From contig DCGR01000100.1 in the NCBI GenBank assembly GCA_002315285.1, positions 342 through 45,722 on the forward strand: 45,381 bases of DNA, written 5' to 3'. The notes beneath the pieces were generated by a model, which saw nothing but the letters and a program-made list of their open reading frames with translations, ran no database searches and was not told where the DNA came from. Made by a program: the position numbers and the translations under genes. The DNA is from Bacteroides sp. UBA1773 (GTDB taxonomy: Bacteria; Bacteroidota; Bacteroidia; Bacteroidales; Bacteroidaceae). Below, piece by piece: positions 1 through 8,072 of the stretch; position 1 is the stretch's first letter, and the number at the start of each line of letters is the position of its first letter.

Positions 1-1
1 G

Positions 2-370
2 GCCCTGCGCGAACTGAAGGCCTACATGGCGGGACTGCCCTACGTGGAGGGCTTCAAGCAGAAACTCGCCGAAGTGACCACCGCCGAGGGATTCTACGAA
101 TGGACCTTCTACCTCGTGTTCTCGATGCTCAACGTGTATGTGCGCACACAGGTGAAGTGCATCCGTGGACGCATCGACATCGTGGTGCAGATGCCCGACA
201 CCATCTATGTGATGGAGCTGAAGCTGCATGGCACTCCCCTCTCCGCCCTGAAGCAGATAGAGAGCGGCGACTACGGTGTTCGCTACTCCACCGACGGCCG
301 CAGGGTGGTGAAGGTGGGCATCCGCTTCGACATGAAGAAGCTGGGCATCAAGGACTGGAAAGTGAAATGA
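2..370 (+). CDS. PD-(D/E)XK nuclease-domain protein, C-terminal part (AAA-ATPase-like family)
   Basis: Only the last 122 codons are present. The reading frame is open back to base 2, so the gene begins outside the window, and the first in-frame ATG (base 26) is probably internal. The visible part has a hydrophobic strand with Asp (RIDIVV), then a second strand ending in ELK (VMELKL). This is the D...ExK arrangement of PD-(D/E)XK nuclease folds. It resembles the C-terminal domain of the many-copy Bacteroidota family in which an N-terminal AAA-like ATPase domain precedes such a nuclease domain; that N-terminal half is not visible here. The cellular role of the family is unclear. A short GC-rich inverted repeat (about 372-397) follows the stop but has no T-run. 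Family assignment is by motif and resemblance. Confidence 0.75.
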   Translation, partial: ALRELKAYMAGLPYVEGFKQKLAEVTTAEGFYEWTFYLVFSMLNVYVRTQVKCIRGRIDIVVQMPDTIYVMELKLHGTPLSALKQIESGDYGVRYSTDGRRVVKVGIRFDMKKLGIKDWKVK

Positions 371-553
371 TGGGGAAGGAATCCTTTCCCTCCCCTCAAT
401 GGTCTTGACAACTTCGATATGATGACAATCAGTGTATTATCAAAAAAAAACATTGGCTTTCTTGAACATTCTTACATCATTATCATATCTGCAAGGTCAC
501 TTGCGAACTTGAGTCAACAATCATGAACACCCACCATAACGAAAGATAACACC

Positions 554-1885
554 ATGACCACAAGACGTTCGTTTCTCAAAACTGCCACATTGGCTACCGT
601 TGGACTTGGTTTCCAGACACCCGACATTCGTTCCGCAACTGTTTCCTCTCATGCCGTGCCCTATTCCGAAGGTGGGTCGGCCGATTTGATTGTGGCGGGA
701 GGCGGTCCGGCAGGTATCGCCGCAGCCATCACAGCTGCCCGGACTGGGAAGAAAGTCATCCTGCTCGAAATGCAAGGCTGCCTGGGAGGTATCTGGACTT
801 CCGGACTCTGCTGTTGCCTCATCGATTTCGGCAAGGGGACTGTCGCCCAGGAGTTCATCCGCCGACTCGACCAGCTGCACGCACGCATTCCTCGGCGGGC
901 GAAGATGCTCGACTCCAATTTCCTCATGATGCCAGAGTATGCCAAGTTGGTTCTCGACCGCATGTGCACCGAAGCAGGAGTGCGCTTCCTCTTCCATTGC
1001 CCAGTAGTGGCTGTAGAGAAAGATGTTTCGGGCCGTAACATCACGGCTGTCTTTACCGAGTCGAAGAGCGGCCGACAACGATGGACGGCAAAGGCCTTCA
1101 TCGACACCACGGGCGATGGAGACCTTGCCGCCCGGGCTGGCTGTGGCTTTGACTTCGGAGGATTGAACCCTGGCGACAACGACCAACCCGCTTCGCTTCA
1201 AGGCTTCGTGTTGGTCGATGACGACGAGAGTCTCAAGGAATTCATCACCAACTATCCCGGAGTATTCGGTCCAGATGGCAAACCGTTGTTCGATGCCAAA
1301 GCGAACTTTCGCGAAGAAGCCCATCGTTGTGGCAGCGATGCCGCAGCGCCCGTGCTGTCGTGGTATGGCAAGAATCTGTTGGGCATTGCCTCCGGTTTCG
1401 AGTATGGCATCCGCGTCGATGACACCGAAGCCATCACCCGCGCCACCGTCCATGCCCGCGAAGAACTGTTCCAGCTCACCCAAGCGCTCATCGACCATGG
1501 AGACGAACGCTGGAAAGGGCTCAGACTCGTCACCACTTCGGCATCCATCGGACAACGGGCAGCCCGACGCATCCATGGGCTCTACACCATCACCACCGAC
1601 GATGCGGTGAATGGAGCCACTTTCCCCGATGCCGTATCCACAAGCAATTTCTGTTTCGATGTACACACCACGAAGAAGGGCGAGAACTATGTGGTGGATT
1701 ATGGAGTGAGGTCGAAACCGTTCCAGATACCTTTCCGATCGTGCCAAGCCAGGGATGTGGACAACCTCTACATGGCTGGCCGGTGCATCAGTGGAGGCTT
1801 CCTCCCCATGTCGAGCTATCGTGTCACGGGGTCGGCAGTCGAGATGGGCGAAAACGTGGCCAAGCGCGTCTGCGAACAGCTATAG
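554..1885 (+). CDS. Tat-exported FAD-dependent oxidoreductase (FAD_oxidored family)
   Basis: A 443-residue protein. It opens with a twin-arginine signal (RRSFLK at residues 4-9, then an Ala/Leu-rich stretch), so it is probably exported folded with its cofactor. A Rossmann nucleotide-binding motif (AGGGPAG, 48-54) is followed by the usual acidic residue after the second strand (E72). Near the C-terminus, NLYMAGRC and SSYR (about 404-423) match the second FAD-contact region typical of the PF12831-type family. Members are often labelled xanthan lyase or simply FAD-dependent oxidoreductase, and their substrates are mostly unknown. In Bacteroidota they often accompany glycan-degradation genes, but here the neighbours give no substrate. 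The ATG at 554 is chosen because it puts the RR motif at the N-terminus. The gene stands alone and ends before a strong hairpin. Confidence 0.85.
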   Translation: MTTRRSFLKTATLATVGLGFQTPDIRSATVSSHAVPYSEGGSADLIVAGGGPAGIAAAITAARTGKKVILLEMQGCLGGIWTSGLCCCLIDFGKGTVAQEFIRRLDQLHARIPRRAKMLDSNFLMMPEYAKLVLDRMCTEAGVRFLFHCPVVAVEKDVSGRNITAVFTESKSGRQRWTAKAFIDTTGDGDLAARAGCGFDFGGLNPGDNDQPASLQGFVLVDDDESLKEFITNYPGVFGPDGKPLFDAKANFREEAHRCGSDAAAPVLSWYGKNLLGIASGFEYGIRVDDTEAITRATVHAREELFQLTQALIDHGDERWKGLRLVTTSASIGQRAARRIHGLYTITTDDAVNGATFPDAVSTSNFCFDVHTTKKGENYVVDYGVRSKPFQIPFRSCQARDVDNLYMAGRCISGGFLPMSSYRVTGSAVEMGENVAKRVCEQL

Positions 1886-1913
1886 CTGAAGACACCTTAT
1901 AATTGCATGTGTT

Positions 1914-1955
1914 AAAAGTGCACTTTTGCACTTTTCAATATAATGCACAAGTGCA
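1914..1955. repeat. Cluster of TGCAC-type inverted repeats
   Basis: Directly after the FAD oxidoreductase gene there is a perfect 14-bp palindrome, AAAAGTGCACTTTT (1914-1927). An overlapping inverted pair (AAAAGTGCA 1914-1922, TGCACTTTT 1927-1935) follows, then a second small pair (TGCAC 1944-1948, GTGCA 1951-1955). It could be an operator or part of a compound terminator with the hairpin just downstream. It sits between convergent gene ends, where an operator is less expected. Confidence 0.5.
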
Positions 1956-2005
1956 ATCACAGCGAGAGCTACTCCACGGCATGTGGGGTAGCTCTCGCTG
2001 TGATT
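1955..2005. terminator. Strong bidirectional hairpin between convergent genes
   Basis: A 23-bp stem (1955-1977 with 1983-2005) contains one G-T wobble and has a 5-base loop (GGCAT). It lies between the stop of the FAD oxidoreductase gene (plus) and the stop of the PFOR gene (minus). A short T-run follows on the plus strand (TTTT at 2003-2006) and an A/T-poorer flank on the other. Its position and strength fit a shared terminator. Confidence 0.8.
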
Positions 2006-2094
2006 TTCCGCTGGCTTGGCTGGCAGCATCGCTTGCGCGGTTCCACCCTCTTCTGATGGTCGCTTCGCGATGCCGCAGCACCTGAGAAACGAAA

Positions 2095-5000
2095 TCACTG
2101 ATTGCTCATGTGCTTGTACTTGCTGTAGCGCTGCTCTGCATCGCGACTGCCCTGCTCGAAGAGGATTCCGGCATTCTGGGGGAAGGTGCGACGCAACGAA
2201 GCATAACGCACCTCGCCATCGAGGAACTCCTCGTAGGGCATGGAGGGAGCCTTGCTGTCGAGTTGGAACGGATGTTCCTTGCGGGGATCGTAGCGATAGA
2301 GCAACCAATAGCCACTCTCCACGGCACGCCGCATTTCCTCCTGCACGTGTTCCACGCCACGGCAGATACCATGAGACACACAGGGCGTATAGGCCACGAT
2401 GACCGATGGCCCATCGTATTCCTCTGCCTCGCGCACCGCCTTGATGAGTTGGGCAGGATCGGCACCCATGGCCACCTGAGCCACATACACATTGCCGTAG
2501 GTCATCATGATGGCGCCAAGGTCTTTCTTGCGGCTTCGCTTGCCAGCCGATGCGAACTTGGCGACAGCCCCAATCGGGGTGGCCTTGCTGCTCTGTCCGC
2601 CTGTGTTGGAATACATCTCGGTGTCGATGACAAACACATTCACGTTGGCTCCTGTGGCAATGACATGGTCGAGACCGCCGAAACCTATGTCGTAAGCCCA
2701 GCCGTCGCCACCATACATCCAGAAGGTTTTCTTGGCAAACATGTCGCGCTGCGACAAGAGTCCACGAGCCTCAGCAGTGTCCATCTGTTCCAGACATGCC
2801 AGCAGGCGATCGGCTGCGACACGCGATTCGTTCAGGTCGTCGAAAGCCGACAGAAAGGCATCGCACGAAGCCTTCAGCCCACCCTCGGCCGTAGCAGCCA
2901 ACTGCTCCACCTGCCCGCGCAGATAGTCGCGACGCTGCCCCACGGAGAGATACATGCCCAGGCATAGTTCGGCATTGTTCTCGAAAAGGCTGTTGGTCCA
3001 TGCCGGACCGAATCCACGCTTGTTGACCGTGTAAGGAATGCCTGGCATGGCTGCGCCCCAAGCTTGCGAACAGCCCGTGGCATTGGCCCAGAACACACTG
3101 TCGCCAAACAGCTGGGTGAGCAACTTGGCGTAGGGTGTCTCGCCACAACCGGCACAGGCCGCCGAAAATTCCACCAACGGCTGGCGGAACTGGCTGCCCT
3201 TGATGGTGTAGGGTTCGAAAAGATTACCTTTGTCGGACACGATCAGGCCATAGTCGAACAAGCGCTTGCTTGTCTCGTCCAACTGGGCTGGCACCATTTC
3301 TAACGCCTCCACCGGACAGCACTGCACGCAACTGCCACAGTCTGTGCAATCGAAATCGGAAACCGTCAGGGCAAAATGCAGGCCTTTGGCCTTTGCGCCT
3401 ATGGCGGGCTTGGTGAGGAATCCTTCGGGAGCCTGCTGCCGCTCGGCATCATCCAACAGATACGGACGGATGACGGCATGAGGACAAACCAACGCGCAAC
3501 GGTTGCACTGGATGCACTTATCGACATTCCAACGAGGCACCTGCACGGCTATGCCACGTTTCTCGTAGGCAGTGAGACCGAGTTGGATGGTACCATCGAC
3601 CACTTCGGTGAATGCACTCACAGGCAGGTCATCGCCTTTCTGCCGATTGATGGGCAGCAACATATTGCGAACCACGTCGGGAAGAGCACTCTGGTCGGAC
3701 TGCGTATCATCGGGTAGCGTAGCCCACTCGGAGGGGACAGCCACCTCGCGCACTCCTGCGGCACCTGCATCGATGGCAGCAGCATTGCGGGCTATCACTT
3801 CCTCTCCCTTGGCGAAATAAGCCTTGCGCATGGCATCCTTCATGGTTCCCGTCACCAGTTCGACATCGAGCAACTGGGAAACGGCAAAAAAGGCAGCCAT
3901 CAGCACGGAATTGGTATGGCCACCCAGTCCCAAACGCATGGCTATGTCGGTGGCATCGACCACAAACAGGCGGATGCGACGCTGGGCCAAGGTCCGTTTC
4001 ACATCAATGGGCAACCAGGCATCAAGTTCAGTATCGGTCTTGCTACAATTGAGCAGGAACTTGCCACCGGACTTCACCTCCGACACGATGTCGTACTGGC
4101 CGATGTAGCTCTGGTTGTGACATGCCACAAAGTCGGCAGTCTTCACATAATAGGAACTTTCTATGGGATGCTTGGCAAAACGAAGGTGCGACTTGGTGAC
4201 GCCAAACGACTTCTTGGCATCGTATTCGAAATAGGCCTGGCTATATAGTCCGGCACATTCATTCACAATATGTACGGTGTGCTTGTTTGCACCTACCGTA
4301 CCATCGCCGCCCAACCCCCAGAACTTGCAGTTGATGGTGTCGCCCTGACCATCGAAAGGCAGGGATGGCAACGACAGGTGGGTGACATCGTCGGTGATGC
4401 CTATGGTGAATCCATGTTTGGGATGTTCGGATGACAAGTTATCGAATACAGCCAGAATCTGTCCAGGGTCGGTATCTTTCGAAGACAAGCCATATCGGCC
4501 ACCCACGATGGTGTAGTGACGGTCGGAACGGCAGACAGCCGTACAGAAATCCTCGAACAGTGGCTCACCGGCACTGCCAGGCTCCTTACAACGGTCGAGC
4601 ACAGCCACCCGCTGCACCGTGTCGGGCATTACGCGGAAAAGATGTTCGGCACTGAAAGGACGATACAGATGCACTTGGATGAAACCGGTCTTCCGTCCTT
4701 GGGCATTCAGGTAATCCACAGCCTCCTTCACCGCACCTTTCACACTGCCCATGACAATGACAATGTCGGTGGCATCGGGGGCTCCATAATAGTTGAACAA
4801 GTGGTAATCGCGACCCGTGAGGCGATTGACCTCGGACAGATAGTCCTCGACAATGGCTGGCAGCGCGTCGTAATAGGTATTGGAGGCCTCGCGTGCCTGG
4901 AAGAACACGTCGGGATTCTGCACCGTGCTGCGCATGAGCGGATGCTCAGGATTGAGGGCATGGGCGCGGAAGGCAGCCAGCGCATCCTTGTCGAGCAATG

Positions 5001-5574
5001 TCCTCAGCTGCTGCGTGTCGATCATTTCCGCCGTATTGATTTCGTGCGAGGTGCGGAAACCATCGAAGAAGTGCATGAAAGGCGTGCGCCCTTTGATGGC
5101 AGCCAGATGGGCTACGCCCGCAAGGTCTATCACCTCCTGCACGCTCCCCGAAGAAAGCATGGCAAAGCCAGTGTTGCGACAACACATCACATCGGAATGG
5201 TCGCCGAAGATACTCATGGCATGTGTGCCCACCGTGCGTGCCGCTACATGGAGCACTACGGGAAGCCGTTCGCCGGCAATGCGATGCAACACCGGAATCA
5301 TCAGCATCAAGCCCTGGCTCGACGTGAAACTTGTGGCTAAGGCACCCGTCTGCGCCGCGCCATGAACTGCGCCGATGGCACCAGCCTCCGACTGCATTTC
5401 GGTGAGTGTGACGGTTTGCCCGAACATGTTTTTCCGCCCTTGTGCCGACCAGGCATCGGTATACTCTGCCATAGGCGACGAGGGGGTGATGGGATAAATT
5501 GCGGCAATCTCCGTAAAATCGTAAGCGATATGTGCGGCAGCCTCATTGCCGTCCATTGTAACGAATTTCTTCAT
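2095..5574 (-). CDS. nifJ: Pyruvate:ferredoxin (flavodoxin) oxidoreductase, single-chain
   Basis: Oxidises pyruvate with CoA to acetyl-CoA and CO2, reducing ferredoxin or flavodoxin. It is the central pyruvate-cleaving step of anaerobes. The protein has about 1159 residues, the normal length for the homodimeric form. Visible elements: an N-terminal pyrimidine-binding domain (MDGNEAAAH, then YPITPSSPMAE); a two-cluster ferredoxin domain with CIQCNRCALVCP near residue 690 and CTDCGSCVQCCP near 745; the thiamine-diphosphate domain with ACAGCGETP near 810 and GGDGWAYDIGFGG near 955; and a late CVSHGIC that supplies the last ligand of the proximal cluster. The frame is open to a TTG at 5580, but ATG at 5574 gives the family-like start MKKFVTMDGNEAA and is chosen here. 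It is third in an operon, 14 bases after the upstream stop. Pta and AckA, encoded further along, would use its acetyl-CoA. Confidence 0.96.
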   Translation of the reverse strand: MKKFVTMDGNEAAAHIAYDFTEIAAIYPITPSSPMAEYTDAWSAQGRKNMFGQTVTLTEMQSEAGAIGAVHGAAQTGALATSFTSSQGLMLMIPVLHRIAGERLPVVLHVAARTVGTHAMSIFGDHSDVMCCRNTGFAMLSSGSVQEVIDLAGVAHLAAIKGRTPFMHFFDGFRTSHEINTAEMIDTQQLRTLLDKDALAAFRAHALNPEHPLMRSTVQNPDVFFQAREASNTYYDALPAIVEDYLSEVNRLTGRDYHLFNYYGAPDATDIVIVMGSVKGAVKEAVDYLNAQGRKTGFIQVHLYRPFSAEHLFRVMPDTVQRVAVLDRCKEPGSAGEPLFEDFCTAVCRSDRHYTIVGGRYGLSSKDTDPGQILAVFDNLSSEHPKHGFTIGITDDVTHLSLPSLPFDGQGDTINCKFWGLGGDGTVGANKHTVHIVNECAGLYSQAYFEYDAKKSFGVTKSHLRFAKHPIESSYYVKTADFVACHNQSYIGQYDIVSEVKSGGKFLLNCSKTDTELDAWLPIDVKRTLAQRRIRLFVVDATDIAMRLGLGGHTNSVLMAAFFAVSQLLDVELVTGTMKDAMRKAYFAKGEEVIARNAAAIDAGAAGVREVAVPSEWATLPDDTQSDQSALPDVVRNMLLPINRQKGDDLPVSAFTEVVDGTIQLGLTAYEKRGIAVQVPRWNVDKCIQCNRCALVCPHAVIRPYLLDDAERQQAPEGFLTKPAIGAKAKGLHFALTVSDFDCTDCGSCVQCCPVEALEMVPAQLDETSKRLFDYGLIVSDKGNLFEPYTIKGSQFRQPLVEFSAACAGCGETPYAKLLTQLFGDSVFWANATGCSQAWGAAMPGIPYTVNKRGFGPAWTNSLFENNAELCLGMYLSVGQRRDYLRGQVEQLAATAEGGLKASCDAFLSAFDDLNESRVAADRLLACLEQMDTAEARGLLSQRDMFAKKTFWMYGGDGWAYDIGFGGLDHVIATGANVNVFVIDTEMYSNTGGQSSKATPIGAVAKFASAGKRSRKKDLGAIMMTYGNVYVAQVAMGADPAQLIKAVREAEEYDGPSVIVAYTPCVSHGICRGVEHVQEEMRRAVESGYWLLYRYDPRKEHPFQLDSKAPSMPYEEFLDGEVRYASLRRTFPQNAGILFEQGSRDAEQRYSKYKHMSNQ

Positions 5575-5588
5575 TTTCAAAAGTCAGT

Positions 5589-8072
5589 TTATTTTTTAAG
5601 TCCAAGTTTTTCTATCGCCTCTTCGCGCATCTTATATTTCAGGATTTTTCCGGCTGCATTCATAGGGAAAGCATCCACAAACTCAATGTATTTCGGCACT
5701 TTGTGGCGTGCCAGACTGGCGGTGATGAAATCGCGCATCTGCGGCTCGGCCATCTGTTCGCCCTCCTTCAGTATGATGCAAGCCATGGCCTCCTCGCCAT
5801 ATTTCACATCGGGCACACCGATGACCTGCACATCGCGAACCTTCGGACAGGTATAGATGAATTCCTCTATCTCCTTGGGGTAGATGTTCTCACCGCCTCG
5901 GATAATCATGTCCTTGAGGCGGCCTGTAATGCGGTATGTGCCATCGTCGTTACGGCAAGCCAAATCGCCCGAATGAAGCCAGCCGTCCTCATCGATGGTC
6001 TGGATGGTAGCCTCCGGCATCTTGTAGTAACCCTTCATGGTGTTGTAGCCCTTCGAACAGAACTCGCCATTCACACCAGCAGGCACCTCCTGGCCGGTTT
6101 CAGGATCGATGACCTTGCACAACACATGCGGGAACGCATAGCCCACCGTGTCGCAACGCAAGTCGAGATTGTCGGTCCATGCCGACATGGTGCTTCCAGG
6201 CGCCGACTCTGTCTGTCCATACACACTCACGATGCCTGTCATGTGCATCTCATCCTCACGGGCAGCACGACGCATCAGATCGGGCGGGCAACCAGAGCCG
6301 GCCATGATGCCGGTGCGCATATGCGAGAAGTCGGTGGTGCGGTAGTCGGGATGATTGAACATGGCAATGAACATGGTAGGCACGCCATTGAAACAAGTGA
6401 TCCGTTCCTGGTTGATGCACGCCAACGACGACTTGGCCGAGAAATAAGGCATGGGGCAAATGGTGGCACCATGGGTCAGGGAAGAGGTCATAGAGAGAAC
6501 CATGCCAAAACAATGGAACATGGGCACCTGTATCATCATACGGTCGGCCGTGGAAAGTCCCATGCGATCGCCAATACTCTTGCCATTGTTCACCACATTA
6601 TAATGCGTCAGCATCACTCCCTTTGGGAAACCGGTAGTACCCGAGGTGTATTGCATGTTGCACACATCATCGGGATGCACCTCAGCGGCCATGTCGGTCA
6701 CCACGTGCAAGGGCACACGGTCTTTCCGCCGCATGGCTTCCTCGAAAGTGAGACAACCATCTTGGCGATAGCCCACAGTGATAACATTACGCAAGAAAGG
6801 AAGACGCTTGCAGTGCAAGGGCTCACCTGGTGTACTGTCCTTGATTTCCGGACAAAGTTCGTTGATGATGCCCCGATAATCGGAATCGAGGCTCTTCTCT
6901 ATCATGACCAGTGTATGGGTATCGGACTGCTGCAAAAGGTATTCGGCCTCGTGCGACTTGTAGGCAGTGTTGACCGTAACCAGCACGGCACCAATCTTCA
7001 CCGTAGCCCAGAAAGTGATGTACCAGGCAGGCACATTGGTGGCCCACACCGACACCTTGCTGCCGGGACGTACACCCAACAACACAAGAGCACGGGAGAA
7101 GTCGTTGACATCGTCGCGAAACTCGCTATAGGTGCGGGTATAATCCAAAGTGGTGTATTTGAAACAATATTGGTCGGGAAACTCGTCGGCCATGCGGTCG
7201 AGCACCTGCGAGAATGTCAGGTCTATCAGTTCATCCTTTTTCCACACATAGAAACCACTGCCATCGTGGTTGGGATATAACTTCACCTTCAAGTCGCGGC
7301 TGCGCTCAAAACGTTCCATGAAATTCACGAAATGGGGCATGATGACATCCATGTCGGTCAGGTCGTCCATCCACTCGGGTTTCCACTCCATGGAAATGAA
7401 TCCGTCGAAATCGATCGAGCGCAAGGCATTCATCACCTCCTGCACAGGGAAGTTTCCTTCACCAATAAGATTGTAGGTGTGGGCATCATCGCTATCGCGC
7501 AGATGGACATGCTTCACGTAAGCACCCAAATTCTTGATGGACTGTGCGGGCGACTCTCCATGGTCGCGATACGGATGATGCACATCCCACAACACGGCCA
7601 GTTGGTCGCAGGCAAAGAAATTGAGCAAGTCGCGCAACAATGCCGTATCGGCATACAAGCCACTGGTCTTCACCAATACCGTCACATTGCAGGATTCCGC
7701 TTCGGGAATCAGCACCGAAAGGTTGTGTCGCACCACATCCGGCCGATTGTCTTTTGCCCACACACATACGTAGGGGCAGTGCATTTCGGCAGCCAAACGA
7801 ATCAGCCGACGGACATCCTCCAGCATGTTGCCATCCGACACCGAAACGTCGGATGACGAGTCGAAACAGGGAATAGTCAGATTCTTCTGGCAAAGCTCAC
7901 GAAAAGACTTCACCAACGAATATTTGTGGAACGGGCCACCACTCTCCACCAAGCCACCCTGGGTCAGCACATTATATACTTCAATGCCAGCGAAATGCAT
8001 TTCACAGGCCTTCTCCACAAAATCATCCCAGCCGCAACTATTCCAGCCGCGTGTAGAAAACGAAAATTTCAT
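5589..8072 (-). CDS. Fusion: sugar isomerase/epimerase-type TIM barrel + acyl-CoA synthetase
   Basis: An 827-residue two-domain protein. Residues 1 to about 260 resemble the xylose-isomerase-like / AP-endonuclease-2 TIM barrel. Candidate metal ligands are D163 (WDVHH), H188 or H190 (KHVHLRDS) and E229 (SMEWKP). The Glu usually found at the end of an earlier strand appears replaced (LVKTSG, K135). Residues about 265-827 are a complete AMP-forming acyl-CoA synthetase: P-loop YTSGTTGFPKG (475-485), YGQTE (618-622), YRITGRLKD (713-721), RGGENIYPKEIEE (725-737) and catalytic Lys K809 (NAAGKILK). It would activate a carboxylic acid to an acyl-CoA through an adenylate. The acid cannot be named from sequence, though the synthetase resembles medium/short-chain enzymes. 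The gene overlaps the upstream gene by 4 bases, so the two are translationally coupled. The reading frame is continuous with no sign of frameshift. Confidence 0.85.
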   Translation of the reverse strand: MKFSFSTRGWNSCGWDDFVEKACEMHFAGIEVYNVLTQGGLVESGGPFHKYSLVKSFRELCQKNLTIPCFDSSSDVSVSDGNMLEDVRRLIRLAAEMHCPYVCVWAKDNRPDVVRHNLSVLIPEAESCNVTVLVKTSGLYADTALLRDLLNFFACDQLAVLWDVHHPYRDHGESPAQSIKNLGAYVKHVHLRDSDDAHTYNLIGEGNFPVQEVMNALRSIDFDGFISMEWKPEWMDDLTDMDVIMPHFVNFMERFERSRDLKVKLYPNHDGSGFYVWKKDELIDLTFSQVLDRMADEFPDQYCFKYTTLDYTRTYSEFRDDVNDFSRALVLLGVRPGSKVSVWATNVPAWYITFWATVKIGAVLVTVNTAYKSHEAEYLLQQSDTHTLVMIEKSLDSDYRGIINELCPEIKDSTPGEPLHCKRLPFLRNVITVGYRQDGCLTFEEAMRRKDRVPLHVVTDMAAEVHPDDVCNMQYTSGTTGFPKGVMLTHYNVVNNGKSIGDRMGLSTADRMMIQVPMFHCFGMVLSMTSSLTHGATICPMPYFSAKSSLACINQERITCFNGVPTMFIAMFNHPDYRTTDFSHMRTGIMAGSGCPPDLMRRAAREDEMHMTGIVSVYGQTESAPGSTMSAWTDNLDLRCDTVGYAFPHVLCKVIDPETGQEVPAGVNGEFCSKGYNTMKGYYKMPEATIQTIDEDGWLHSGDLACRNDDGTYRITGRLKDMIIRGGENIYPKEIEEFIYTCPKVRDVQVIGVPDVKYGEEAMACIILKEGEQMAEPQMRDFITASLARHKVPKYIEFVDAFPMNAAGKILKYKMREEAIEKLGLKK

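Noticed and set aside
521..1747. A 408-codon minus-strand open frame
   Set aside because: It lies opposite the FAD oxidoreductase gene, which has clear motifs; the antisense product shows no family features.
4516..5340. A 274-codon plus-strand open frame
   Set aside because: Antisense to the PFOR gene, no recognisable domain, no promoter.
5703..7280. A 525-codon plus-strand open frame, His-rich
   Set aside because: Antisense to the acyl-CoA synthetase part of the fusion gene; its composition is what the complement of that gene would give.
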